This document shows, in pieces, positions 17,303 to 24,869 of a stretch of DNA of 64,000 nt. Positions within the stretch are counted from its first letter, which is position 1. Every line of letters begins with the position of its first letter. The notes under the pieces were generated by a model, which saw only the letters and a program-made list of their open reading frames with translations, was not told the origin of the DNA and made no database searches. The stretch is from Sphingobium sp. YR768 (GTDB taxonomy: Bacteria; Pseudomonadota; Alphaproteobacteria; Sphingomonadales; Sphingomonadaceae). The translations under genes were made by a program, and so were the position numbers. The DNA lies in NCBI RefSeq assembly GCF_900111125.1, contig NZ_FOGE01000004.1:124001-188000 (forward strand), written 5' to 3'.

Positions 17303-17653
17303 ATGCTTCATGGTCCGAAAGACACGCAGCATCGCGCCCGCATCTTGCGCCAGTCCATGACCTTGCCCGAAATACTGCTCTGGCAGGAATTGCGCAAACG
17401 CCCCGCCGGATTGCGCTTTCGGCGTCAGCATCCGGCGGGCGTCTATGTGCTCGATTTCTTCTGCCCCCGACACCGCCTTGCCGTTGAGGTGGATGGTGAG
17501 GTGCATGGGCGTGGTGACGCGCCGGAACGGGACGCAGTGCGTGACCTGTGGCTGGCGGCGGACGGGATCAGGGTTCTTCGTATCCGGGCTAAGGATGTCC
17601 TGAAGGATGTGGAGGCCGTAGTCCTCCACATCAGCACCAGCGCGCGGGGCTGA
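17303..17653 (+). CDS. DUF559 domain protein (Vsr-like endonuclease fold)
   Basis: This 116-residue protein has the DUF559 signature: LPEILLWQELRKRPAG, FRRQHPAGVYVLDFFCP, then LAVEVDGEVH, and a final helix with the VLRIRAKDVLKDVE block. DUF559 is related to the very-short-patch repair endonuclease/restriction-like fold; the D of YVLDFF and the E-x-D of AVEVDG are the likely metal ligands. Biochemical function is not established for the family. The gene is bracketed by palindromic repeats and sits in the inserted segment between PBP1A and prfB, which is consistent with a mobile or repeat-associated unit. Confidence 0.88.
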   Translation: MLHGPKDTQHRARILRQSMTLPEILLWQELRKRPAGLRFRRQHPAGVYVLDFFCPRHRLAVEVDGEVHGRGDAPERDAVRDLWLAADGIRVLRIRAKDVLKDVEAVVLHISTSARG

Positions 17654-17703
17654 CTACCCCTTCCGTCAGCTTTTGGCTACCACCTCCCCTTTCAGAGGGG
17701 GAT
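17654..17703. repeat. Half-palindrome downstream of the DUF559 gene
   Basis: Begins within bases of the DUF559 stop with CTACCCCTTCCGTCAGC and continues to CCACCTCCCCTTTCAGAGGG. It is a degenerate direct copy of the left half of the repeat at 17178-17293, without the matching right half. Confidence 0.75.
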
Positions 17704-17712
17704 TGCGGTTAT

Positions 17713-17793
17713 GCCGCCCGCGCTGCCCTCGCCGTATCCAACGGCCGCCGCCGCAAAGATGCAGCCTTCCTGGAAGGAAAGAGCCGGATTTAC
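17713..17793 (+). pseudogene. Displaced, diverged copy of the PBP1A C-terminal coding sequence
   Basis: Twenty-seven codons translate to AARAALAVSNGRRRKDAAF plus LEGKSRIY, collinear with the true PBP1A tail at 16746-16826. By hand alignment 67 of 81 bases agree, with no gaps. Many differences are synonymous or conservative, so both copies evolved as coding DNA before one was cut off. The stop codon is not kept (TACGGA in place of TACTGA). No start or upstream PBP1A sequence is present, so this is a remnant, not a gene. Confidence 0.8.
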
Positions 17794-17826
17794 GGAAGAC
17801 GCATGCCATCGCAGGCGGGAAACGGC

Positions 17827-18690
17827 TTATTTATAAAGCAGCGTGTCCGATCCCGATACCATAAGGTCCGATAAGTCATAGCCGGCCGGAGCATGGCTCA
17901 GGTCATGCTGGTGGCTGATCAACTTCCACACGTCACGGGTAAAGCCGGCAGCCTTGACGTCGCGATAGAACATATTTGCCGAATACCGATTGAGCGTCAG
18001 ATATTCGTCCCACATATGGCCTAGGATCAGGTTGGGATGAACCGCCGTCTGCTCATGCGCCGTTTTCTCTATGACTGCGCGCATGGCTGCGCTGTCGAAC
18101 GTCAGATGCGCGAAAGGCGTGGGGATGAAGTCAGACAGATGGCTGCCATAATAGCTATGGAACCACGGGAAAACCTTGATGAAGGCAACGCCACCCGGCT
18201 TGAGAACCCGTTTGATCTCTGCAAGCACCGCAGGAACATCGGCGACATGCTCCATCACGCCCCAACTGAACACCACATCGAAATGATCGTCGGAAAACGG
18301 CATGGTGCGGCCATCATAGACGCAGGCCGTGACCCGGTCCTTGAGGGTTTCGGCTTCAGGAAAGCCTGCTTCGATCAGCCTTGTCGCAGCGGCCTCAGGG
18401 TTGAGCGCTGAGACGTCCAGGCCTACAACCTGCGCTGCGCCCCTTGCTGCCAGACCATAGGTCATCAACATTTCGCCGCAGCCAAGATCCATTATGATCT
18501 TTCCGGTTGGATCACCGATCTCTGTCACGACCTGATCGATCGAATCGACGTAATGAAGATGAACCCATTTATCCATATCAGGAAGGAAGCTTCCTCCCGC
18601 CGCTGTCGGCTTGGGTTCGACAACCGGAACAGGCGGTTGTTTTCTGGCCCAATTAGGCTGCAATCGCTTGAGGATTTTCTTGAGTCGCAT
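17827..18690 (-). CDS. Class I SAM-dependent methyltransferase
   Basis: A 287-residue protein with the Rossmann methyltransferase core: motif I IIMDLGCGEMLMTYG near residue 88, an acidic post-I strand VVGLDVS, and the motif IV/V region FDVVFSWGVMEHVADVPAVL and VLKPGGVAFIKVFPW. The N-terminal 60 residues are basic and Pro-rich. The C-terminal region (DEYLTLNRYSANMFYRDVKAAGF) resembles methyltransferases found in polysaccharide gene clusters, but the acceptor is unknown. It is the only minus-strand gene between PBP1A and prfB and has lower GC than the surroundings, so it probably belongs to the acquired segment. Confidence 0.85.
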   Translation of the reverse strand: MRLKKILKRLQPNWARKQPPVPVVEPKPTAAGGSFLPDMDKWVHLHYVDSIDQVVTEIGDPTGKIIMDLGCGEMLMTYGLAARGAAQVVGLDVSALNPEAAATRLIEAGFPEAETLKDRVTACVYDGRTMPFSDDHFDVVFSWGVMEHVADVPAVLAEIKRVLKPGGVAFIKVFPWFHSYYGSHLSDFIPTPFAHLTFDSAAMRAVIEKTAHEQTAVHPNLILGHMWDEYLTLNRYSANMFYRDVKAAGFTRDVWKLISHQHDLSHAPAGYDLSDLMVSGSDTLLYK

Positions 18691-18745
18691 GGAAGTTGGT
18701 TAGCCATGAATATGTCGTGGCACTAGAGGCGTTTGGTTGCTCGAT

Positions 18746-18761
18746 TGCAACTATAGTTGCA
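18746..18761. promoter_or_regulatory. Perfect 16-bp palindrome TGCAACTATAGTTGCA
   Basis: A self-complementary 16-base sequence lies in the 204-base gap between the divergent methyltransferase and prfB genes. Such even palindromes are typical of operators for dimeric repressors. The rest of the gap has no gene; the prfB start at 18895 is preceded by TCTGGAGAATTCCC, a usable Shine-Dalgarno. Confidence 0.4.
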
Positions 18762-18894
18762 GATGGCAAAAAGCAGGGCTGCCCATCAGGCTTTTGGCTT
18801 ACGCCCTTCCCAAATCCGCCACCCTCGGATAGTGGCAGGCGTTTGATGCGTTTGCCGGTGCGTTGAAGCGCAACGACATTTCTGGAGAATTCCC

Positions 18895-20022
18895 ATGCGC
18901 GCCGAAGCGCAGCAATATATCGACCGTATCGACGCCGCGTTGGATCTGCTGCGCCGCTTCCTCGACTGGGATCGTGCGCTGCGCCGCCTGGACGAGCTGA
19001 ATGCGCGCGTCGAAGACCCGACCCTGTGGGACAATGCCAAGCTGGCGCAGGAAGTCATGCGCGAACGCACCCGGCTGGACAGCGCGATCGGCGCGACCCG
19101 CTCGATCGAGGGTGAGAAGACCGACAATGCCGAACTCATCGACATGGCCGATGCCGAGGGCGATGAGGATATGGTGTCCGAAGCCATCGCCGCGCTGAAG
19201 GCACTGGCCGAGCGCGCGGACGAGGACAAGATCAAGGCGCTGCTGGCAGGCGAGGCCGACGCCAGCGACACCTATCTGGAAATCCATGCCGGCGCGGGTG
19301 GCACGGAAAGCCAGGACTGGGCCGAAATCCTGTCGCGCATGTATCGCCGCTGGGCCGAACGGCGCGGCTACAAGGTCGATCTGGTCGATTATCAGGCGGG
19401 CGAAACGGCGGGCATCAAGTCCGCGACCTTCCTGATCAAGGGCGAGAATGCCTATGGCTATGCCAAGACCGAAAGCGGCGTCCACCGTCTGGTCCGCATC
19501 AGCCCCTATGACAGCGCGGCGCGCCGCCACACCAGCTTCTCGTCGGTCTGGGTCTATCCGGTGATCGACGACAATATCGATATCGAGATCAAGGAAAGCG
19601 ACCTCAAGATCGATACCTATCGCGCATCGGGCGCGGGCGGTCAGCACGTCAACACCACCGACTCCGCAGTCCGCATCACCCACGTTCCCTCGGGCATCAT
19701 CGTGGCGTCGCAGAATGACCGGTCGCAGCACAAGAACCGCGCCACCGCGATGAACATGCTGAAGGCGCGCCTGTACGAAGCCGAACTGCGCAAGCGGGAG
19801 GAAGCGGCCAATACCGACTATCAGGCCAAGACCGAAATCGGCTGGGGCCACCAGATCCGATCCTATGTGCTCCAGCCCTATCAGTTGGTGAAGGATCTGC
19901 GCACCGGCGTCACCTCCACCTCGCCCGACGATGTGCTGGACGGCGCGCTCGATCCCTTCATGGCCGCTGCCCTGTCGCAGAAGGTGACGGGCGAATCGGT
20001 CGATGTGGAGGATGTCGACTGA
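18895..20022 (+). CDS. prfB: Peptide chain release factor 2
   Basis: The 375-residue RF2 ends translation at UGA and UAA. It has the GGQ motif in ASGAGGQHVNTTDSAVRITH (about residue 245) and the codon-recognition tripeptide as SPY (in RISPYDSAARRHTSF) rather than the SPF of E. coli, a variant common in alphaproteobacteria. Unlike E. coli the gene has no in-frame UGA near codon 25, so it does not use programmed frameshifting. Its stop overlaps the start of the next gene by one base. Confidence 0.97.
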   Translation: MRAEAQQYIDRIDAALDLLRRFLDWDRALRRLDELNARVEDPTLWDNAKLAQEVMRERTRLDSAIGATRSIEGEKTDNAELIDMADAEGDEDMVSEAIAALKALAERADEDKIKALLAGEADASDTYLEIHAGAGGTESQDWAEILSRMYRRWAERRGYKVDLVDYQAGETAGIKSATFLIKGENAYGYAKTESGVHRLVRISPYDSAARRHTSFSSVWVYPVIDDNIDIEIKESDLKIDTYRASGAGGQHVNTTDSAVRITHVPSGIIVASQNDRSQHKNRATAMNMLKARLYEAELRKREEAANTDYQAKTEIGWGHQIRSYVLQPYQLVKDLRTGVTSTSPDDVLDGALDPFMAAALSQKVTGESVDVEDVD

Positions 20023-20744
20023 TGATCGCACGGGCGGTTGCGGCGGGCGCCTTGCTCCTGCTCGCCGCCTGCGATCAATTGAGCGGCAGTAACGAGTCCG
20101 ATCGTCCCGCCGCCGCACAGGATTTTCCCCGTGCCGACCGCCCGGTCGCGCCGATCGTATCGACCCGCTGGTCGAGCGAGGAAGCGCGCGACCGCGTGAA
20201 TGAGGCGGAGGATATCATGGACCGGGCCGGCATCCGCCCCGGCATGACGGTGGCGGATATCGGCGCGGGCGAGGGCTATTATACCGTCCGCCTCGCCAAA
20301 CGGGTGGGTGCCGACGGCCGGGTGCTGGCGGAAGACATATTGCCCGAAGTGATCGAGGCGCTGTCACGCCGCATCACGCGGGAAAAATGGGATAATGTCA
20401 GCGTCAAGCTGGGGGCTCCCGAAGACCCGAAACTGCCCGAAAACAGCTTCGACCGGATCATCATGGTGCATATGTATCATGAGATCGCCGAACCCTATGC
20501 CTTTCTCTGGCATCTGAGCCCCGCGCTGCGGAAGGGGGGCGAACTGATCGTGGTCGATGCCAACCGGCCGACCGACCAGCATGGCACGCCGCCCCGGCTG
20601 CTGGCCTGCGAACTGGCGGCGATGGGCTTCCGCATGGAAGAACTGATCCCCAAGCCGACCGCCGGCGGCTATCTCGCCCGCTTCCGCCGCATCGCGGCGC
20701 GGCCCGACCCGGCCAGCATCATCCCCTGCACGCTCAACGGCTGA
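20022..20744 (+). CDS. SAM-dependent methyltransferase with a lipoprotein signal peptide
   Basis: A 240-residue protein starting in the prfB stop codon (TGATG), so it is translationally coupled. The N-terminus is a classical lipoprotein signal with lipobox LLAAC at about residues 13-17. After a Pro-rich linker comes a Rossmann core: MTVADIGAGEGYYTVRLAKR (motif I), VLAEDILPEVIEALSRR, FDRIIMVHMYHEIAEP and LRKGGELIVVDANRP. This is odd, because SAM is a cytoplasmic cofactor and a lipoprotein would face the periplasm. Either the protein is anchored and inactive as a methyltransferase, or export is inefficient. Its stop overlaps the convergent glycosyltransferase gene by 11 bases. Confidence 0.87.
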   Translation: MIARAVAAGALLLLAACDQLSGSNESDRPAAAQDFPRADRPVAPIVSTRWSSEEARDRVNEAEDIMDRAGIRPGMTVADIGAGEGYYTVRLAKRVGADGRVLAEDILPEVIEALSRRITREKWDNVSVKLGAPEDPKLPENSFDRIIMVHMYHEIAEPYAFLWHLSPALRKGGELIVVDANRPTDQHGTPPRLLACELAAMGFRMEELIPKPTAGGYLARFRRIAARPDPASIIPCTLNG

Positions 20745-21849
20745 TGCGCGCCAGCACCGCTTTCCACCCGTCCGACCAGCCCTCCAGCCCATAGGCATCG
20801 ATCCGGTTTCCCGGTCGCAGGCTGGTTGCCGGATCGATCTGAAGGTGCAGCGCCCGCGCCATCGCGTCGGCATCGGCCGGATCGACCAGCAGGCCATAGC
20901 GGCCATCATCGAGCAGCGCGGCGGCATTGCCCGCGCTGCGCGACGCGACCAGCGGCCGGTCGAGCGCCATCGCCTCCAGCAGCACATTGGCCGACCCCTC
21001 CCACCAGGATGGCAGGATGAAGGCATCGGCATGGACGACCCAGGGGAAGATATTGTCGACCGTGCCGGGCAGCAGCAGGTCGTCGCCGATACTCAGCGTC
21101 TTCGCTTGCTGGCGCAGCATCCGGCACGCGCTGTCGCGGCTTTCGCCCAAAATGATCAGCCGGGCAGGGCGCTCGCGCCGCAGGGCGGCAAAGGCCGTCA
21201 GCAGCGTGCCGAAATTCTTCTGCGGCGCCAGTCGCCCGATCGCCAATATGACCGGCACGTCCTGCGCCAGCCAGTCATGGGGTGGTGGCGCCTCCGCCCG
21301 TTTTCGCGCGGCCCCGGCGTCGATCGCATTCTCGATCACGCTGGCCCGCCCGTCCGCCAGCGCGCGGGCGAAGGCAGGCACGCCCTGCGCCAATGTCGGC
21401 GACACCAACACAAGATGATCGGCGTCGGCCGCCAGCAGCCACGCCATCAGCGCCCGCCCGGCGGTTGAGGCCAGTCCTTTGGGCGTCCCCGGCGCATCCC
21501 GGCGCAGGTCGTTGCTGATGCGATAGAGCCGCCGCAGCCCCGGCACCGCCCGGCTCCCCAGCATTGCCGTCAGATGGCCATGATTGCCCGCCGACATCAG
21601 CAGGTCCGGCCGGGTCGCGCGCAACCATCTCCATAGTCGCGGCATGGCCCGCCATTTCTGGAGCAGGCGCGATTCGCCCGAACCGCGCAGCAGGCTGTGA
21701 TGCGCCACGCCCGGCACGCCACTGCCCCCCGGCAGCGCCGTCACCAGGTCGACCGCATGACCCTGTGCGGTGAGGTCGGCGGCCAGCAGGCGGACATTGC
21801 GCACTACGCCGGTCGCCGCCAGCGCATGCACATAAAGCGCGATCTTCAC
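20734..21849 (-). CDS. GT4 family glycosyltransferase
   Basis: A 371-residue GT-B retaining glycosyltransferase, last gene of a four-gene operon. The C-terminal donor-binding half has VILAIGRLAPQKNFGTLLTAF, RLIILGES and the E-x7-E motif in PSWWEGSANVLLEAMALDRP; the N-terminal half starts KIALYVHALAATGVVRNV. The start is GTG at 21849, overlapping the previous stop by four bases (GTGA); a longer in-frame version would add a Gly/Arg-rich stretch encoded inside the upstream gene. The family transfers sugars from nucleotide donors; the acceptor is unknown. Confidence 0.92.
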   Translation of the reverse strand: MKIALYVHALAATGVVRNVRLLAADLTAQGHAVDLVTALPGGSGVPGVAHHSLLRGSGESRLLQKWRAMPRLWRWLRATRPDLLMSAGNHGHLTAMLGSRAVPGLRRLYRISNDLRRDAPGTPKGLASTAGRALMAWLLAADADHLVLVSPTLAQGVPAFARALADGRASVIENAIDAGAARKRAEAPPPHDWLAQDVPVILAIGRLAPQKNFGTLLTAFAALRRERPARLIILGESRDSACRMLRQQAKTLSIGDDLLLPGTVDNIFPWVVHADAFILPSWWEGSANVLLEAMALDRPLVASRSAGNAAALLDDGRYGLLVDPADADAMARALHLQIDPATSLRPGNRIDAYGLEGWSDGWKAVLARISR

Positions 21850-22925
21850 TTGCGATCCCGCTCCACCGCAGCCGCACCGCGCCACCGCGTCTCCGGCACC
21901 TGCGCCAGCGCATGGCGATAGAGCATCCCCAGCCGCCCGTCCGCCACGCCGCGTCCTTCGGCCAGTTGCAGGATATCCGTGCCGGGGTTCCAGTTGCCCT
22001 CGATCAGCACCGGCCCCTGCGCCGTCATGCCGATATCCCATCCGATAACGGTAAAGCCCGCGCGGAACCTATCATGCGCCCGCAATGCCAGCGCCAGCGC
22101 CGCCGCATGATCGGGCAGCATAGCCCCCTTGATCGGCGCGCCGGTCACAGGATGCAGACGGTGGCGGATCGGCGGGCGCTCGCCCTGCCAGGCGGCATCA
22201 CAGCGCCCCTGCGCATCGACCGCCAGCACCAGATTGCCGGCGTTGAAATTGTCGACCGGCCGTGGCCCGCCGACCGACAGGCGCAGCGCCGTGGCGCAGA
22301 CTTCCGGCGCGCCCTTTTCATCAAGGCAGGTCACGACCCGCAAGGTCGGCAGCGCCCCCGGCGACAGGTCGGCCAGCGCCTCATGGGTCGGCATCCGCTG
22401 CTGGATCACGCCCCCCTGCCGCCACAGCGCGCGCAGTGCAGCCGATAGTTGGTCATCCTTGACGATGCCACCCTTGCCCTGCCAGCCATCGCCTTGGCGC
22501 ACGAACCGTTCGACGCCCTGACCCTTGGAGCGATAGCTGGGCTTGGCGATGATGTCCGTCTGCCCCATCAGCCAGCGATCAAGGTCCATCGTATCGGGAT
22601 CGCAGGCATCGGGCAGCGGCAGGCCCTGCGCCATCTGCGCGAACAATTGCTTGTTCTTCAGCGGATTGGCGGTCAGCGGAAAGGCGCCCGGATTGATCAG
22701 CCGGTGCAGCCCCTTGCGATCCCGCATGCTCAGACCCTGCGCCCGGATGTCGGCTGCCAGAAAGCGCCGCTCCGCCGCCGACCATCCGCCCCCGTCGATC
22801 GCGGAAAGGGCATGGCCCATCAGCCGCTGCACCGGCGACCAGTGGCGTGCCAGCCCGTCATGATAGGCGGCGATCAGACTATTGCCGCCGTCCCGCCGGA
22901 TCGGCAGCGCGCGCAGTGTCAGCAA
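21846..22925 (-). CDS. Sugar-transfer-associated ATP-grasp protein
   Basis: A 359-residue protein resembling the 'sugar-transfer associated ATP-grasp' family. Visible features are INPGAFPLTANPLKNKQLFA, the ATP-binding DIIAKPSYRSKGQGV, LPTLRVVTCLDEKG, FTVIGWDIGMTAQGPVLIEG and the metal-site NWNPGTDILQ. ATP-grasp enzymes couple a carboxylate to an amine or thiol via acyl phosphate; this subfamily is uncharacterised but often sits beside glycosyltransferases in surface-polymer clusters. Three bases separate it from the nucleotidyltransferase gene. Confidence 0.85.
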   Translation of the reverse strand: MLTLRALPIRRDGGNSLIAAYHDGLARHWSPVQRLMGHALSAIDGGGWSAAERRFLAADIRAQGLSMRDRKGLHRLINPGAFPLTANPLKNKQLFAQMAQGLPLPDACDPDTMDLDRWLMGQTDIIAKPSYRSKGQGVERFVRQGDGWQGKGGIVKDDQLSAALRALWRQGGVIQQRMPTHEALADLSPGALPTLRVVTCLDEKGAPEVCATALRLSVGGPRPVDNFNAGNLVLAVDAQGRCDAAWQGERPPIRHRLHPVTGAPIKGAMLPDHAAALALALRAHDRFRAGFTVIGWDIGMTAQGPVLIEGNWNPGTDILQLAEGRGVADGRLGMLYRHALAQVPETRWRGAAAVERDRK

Positions 22926-22928
22926 GAC

Positions 22929-23741
22929 CTATTCCGCCGCCACCGCCAGCGTCGTGCGACCGGCCAGCACCTGTTCCGCCACATCGCGCGTGCGCGCATT
23001 GTCGACATCGATCGCCACGGCGCCGTCGCTCAATATGACCGGGCTGATGCGCAGCCGGAACCGGCGCGAAAAGCGGCCAAAGGCCTGTTCCAGCGTGCCG
23101 ACGCCATAGCGGAAGCGGATGAGGTTGATGAGGCCGAAGGCGCCGATGATGCGTAGCGGATGCTTCACGAACTGCCCGCCCGACCGGAACGTCTCCGCCG
23201 CCTTCAACGCGGCCCGATCGCGCAGCCAGTAGGTGTTGCAATTGGAATAGCTGTCATCAGCAAAGCGATAATATTTGCGCTGCCCTTTCGGATGCGCAGC
23301 CAGCACGAAGGCGCGCCGGGTGAAGGCGACCGCCGCATCGGCCTGCGCAGCAGCGCAGCCGTCGATCATCTCGTCCACGGCGTCGGGCGTCAGCAGCACA
23401 TTGTCGGCGGTGGTGATCAGCAGCGGAAAGGTCGCCCCTTCCGCCGAAGCCAGCACGCTGTCGACCAGATTGGGTTGCGCACCGATCCCTTTCAACCGAC
23501 CACTGGCGATCAGCCTGCGCAGCGGCGCCAGATCGCGCAGCAATTCGGGCTGTTCGATCACCACCCGAATTTCGCCGATGCGCGGATTGGCGGCCAGCGC
23601 GTCGATGACATGCAGCAGCATCGGCTGACCGGCTACCGGCACCAGGCATTTATGCGTGACGCCTGCCGCCATCGCCAGCGGATCGCTTGCGCCATCGCGC
23701 CGCCCGGCCAGCACGACCGCTATGGTCCGACCCGCCATCAC
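22929..23741 (-). CDS. Nucleotidyltransferase family protein (MobA/NTP-transferase-like)
   Basis: A 270-residue protein with the GT-A-like nucleotidyltransferase fold. The N-terminus reads TIAVVLAGRRDG, where the usual glycine-rich loop is shortened, then THKCLVPVAGQPMLLHVIDAL; the metal site is likely FPLLITTADNVLLT. This resembles enzymes that make CDP-, GDP- or UDP-activated metabolites. It overlaps the upstream ATP-grasp gene by four bases. In this operon it may activate the small molecule that the ATP-grasp enzymes or glycosyltransferase use; that is inference. Confidence 0.85.
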   Translation of the reverse strand: MMAGRTIAVVLAGRRDGASDPLAMAAGVTHKCLVPVAGQPMLLHVIDALAANPRIGEIRVVIEQPELLRDLAPLRRLIASGRLKGIGAQPNLVDSVLASAEGATFPLLITTADNVLLTPDAVDEMIDGCAAAQADAAVAFTRRAFVLAAHPKGQRKYYRFADDSYSNCNTYWLRDRAALKAAETFRSGGQFVKHPLRIIGAFGLINLIRFRYGVGTLEQAFGRFSRRFRLRISPVILSDGAVAIDVDNARTRDVAEQVLAGRTTLAVAAE

Positions 23742-24769
23742 GCTGCGACCTGCGCGGGGATGGCCGTCAACAGGCCCTGCCGTTCCAGACTATGGCCGAC
23801 GATCGTCTCGACCAGCGCCGCATGATCGACCCCGATCGAGGCGGCCGATCGCGAAATGGTCTTTTTCGACCACAGGTTGCAGGACAGGTTCACCTCCATG
23901 AACAGCACCGTCCCGCTTGCCGGGTCATAGCGAAACTCGAACCGACCATAATCGAACGGCCAGAGTTCGGGGAGCAAAGCCTGCGTCATCGCCTCCAGCC
24001 GATCGCGCAGATCGGCATCCTCCACCAGCACCAGTGGATCGTCGCCCGCATCGATGAGGCCGCGCTTCTCTTCATAGCTGCGTTCGCGATGCGGATCGGC
24101 CGGCACATACATCATCGGCGGCAATATCCAGGGCTGGCCACCACTGCCGCCCACCACGGGCACCGCGAGATCCAGCAGCGGCGCCCATTGTTCGACCAGC
24201 ACATCATGGCCCAGCGCGAACAGGCCGTCGGCATGGTCGCGTGCCTCACCCCAGCTATCGACCATCTTCACGCCCCAGGAGGCGGAGGAGGCGTTGGGCT
24301 TCACCACCAGCCGGTCGGCGGCGAAGGCCGGAGCCTCGAACAGGCCGCCACGCCGGAAAAGCTGCGCCTTCATGGTCGGCACGCCGCGTGCCCGCGCCAC
24401 CATCTTGCTCAGATATTTGTCGTCGGACAGGCCCCGCACGATCGGCGAAGCGCCCAGATAGGGCAGGTCGCACCGGGTCAGCAGCAACGGCGCCAACATC
24501 TCGCTGTTCAAAAAGCCGCCGCGATTGAACAGGGTGACGACGAAGTCCGCATCCGGCCGGTCGAACAGCGCATCATAGCTGTTTGCGACGTCGACATGCA
24601 GGCCGATCGCCTCCAGCGTGCTGCGCATCTCATGATGATAGATGGCGTGATTGCCATCCTGTGCGTCCGGTCGGCCGTCGGCGCAGGCATGTTTGGCGAG
24701 GAAGAGAATGCGCAGGCGCGCCTTGTCGGCAGCGGATATGCGAATCTGGCGGGGATGTGTCGCTGTCAT
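23738..24769 (-). CDS. D-alanine-D-alanine ligase-like ATP-grasp protein
   Basis: A 343-residue protein, first gene of the operon, with ATP-grasp features similar to D-Ala-D-Ala ligase: VVTLFNRGGFLNSEMLAPLL and LPYLGASPIVRGLSDDKYLSK, the nucleotide-binding RLVVKPNASSASWGVK and the metal-site VLFMEVNLSCNLWSKK. A true peptidoglycan Ddl is usually encoded in the mur cluster and has GYDTKS-type loops not seen here, so a different peptide-like ligation is likely. The start ATG at 24769 follows about 100 bases of gap that contains a hairpin, so this operon probably has its own promoter. Confidence 0.85.
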   Translation of the reverse strand: MTATHPRQIRISAADKARLRILFLAKHACADGRPDAQDGNHAIYHHEMRSTLEAIGLHVDVANSYDALFDRPDADFVVTLFNRGGFLNSEMLAPLLLTRCDLPYLGASPIVRGLSDDKYLSKMVARARGVPTMKAQLFRRGGLFEAPAFAADRLVVKPNASSASWGVKMVDSWGEARDHADGLFALGHDVLVEQWAPLLDLAVPVVGGSGGQPWILPPMMYVPADPHRERSYEEKRGLIDAGDDPLVLVEDADLRDRLEAMTQALLPELWPFDYGRFEFRYDPASGTVLFMEVNLSCNLWSKKTISRSAASIGVDHAALVETIVGHSLERQGLLTAIPAQVAA

Positions 24770-24817
24770 TGCGGCAAATTACAATCGCTGCGTGACGCGG
24801 CGCTTACGATGATGTTG

Positions 24818-24849
24818 CATCCCCATGATCGCCATCGGTCATGGGGATG
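24818..24849 (-). terminator. Hairpin after the phosphodiesterase gene
   Basis: Perfect 11-base arms CATCCCCATGA and TCATGGGGATG with a ten-base loop lie just past the phosphodiesterase stop, ahead of the ATP-grasp operon. No T-run follows on the minus strand, so termination would be weak or need Rho. Confidence 0.45.
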
Positions 24850-24869
24850 ACGGTTTCGGGTCGATCCCG

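Noticed and set aside
17827-18690. Ubiquinone or tRNA methyltransferase assignment for the minus-strand enzyme
   Set aside because: Only the general class I SAM motifs can be seen; no motif specific for UbiE, UbiG or tRNA enzymes.
18895-19000. Programmed frameshift in prfB
   Set aside because: The frame runs from ATG through the region of codon 25 without an in-frame TGA, so no frameshift is needed.
23738-24769. Calling this gene the peptidoglycan D-Ala-D-Ala ligase (ddl)
   Set aside because: The overall fold fits, but the context is a glycosyltransferase operon, and the substrate-loop motifs of Ddl are not seen.
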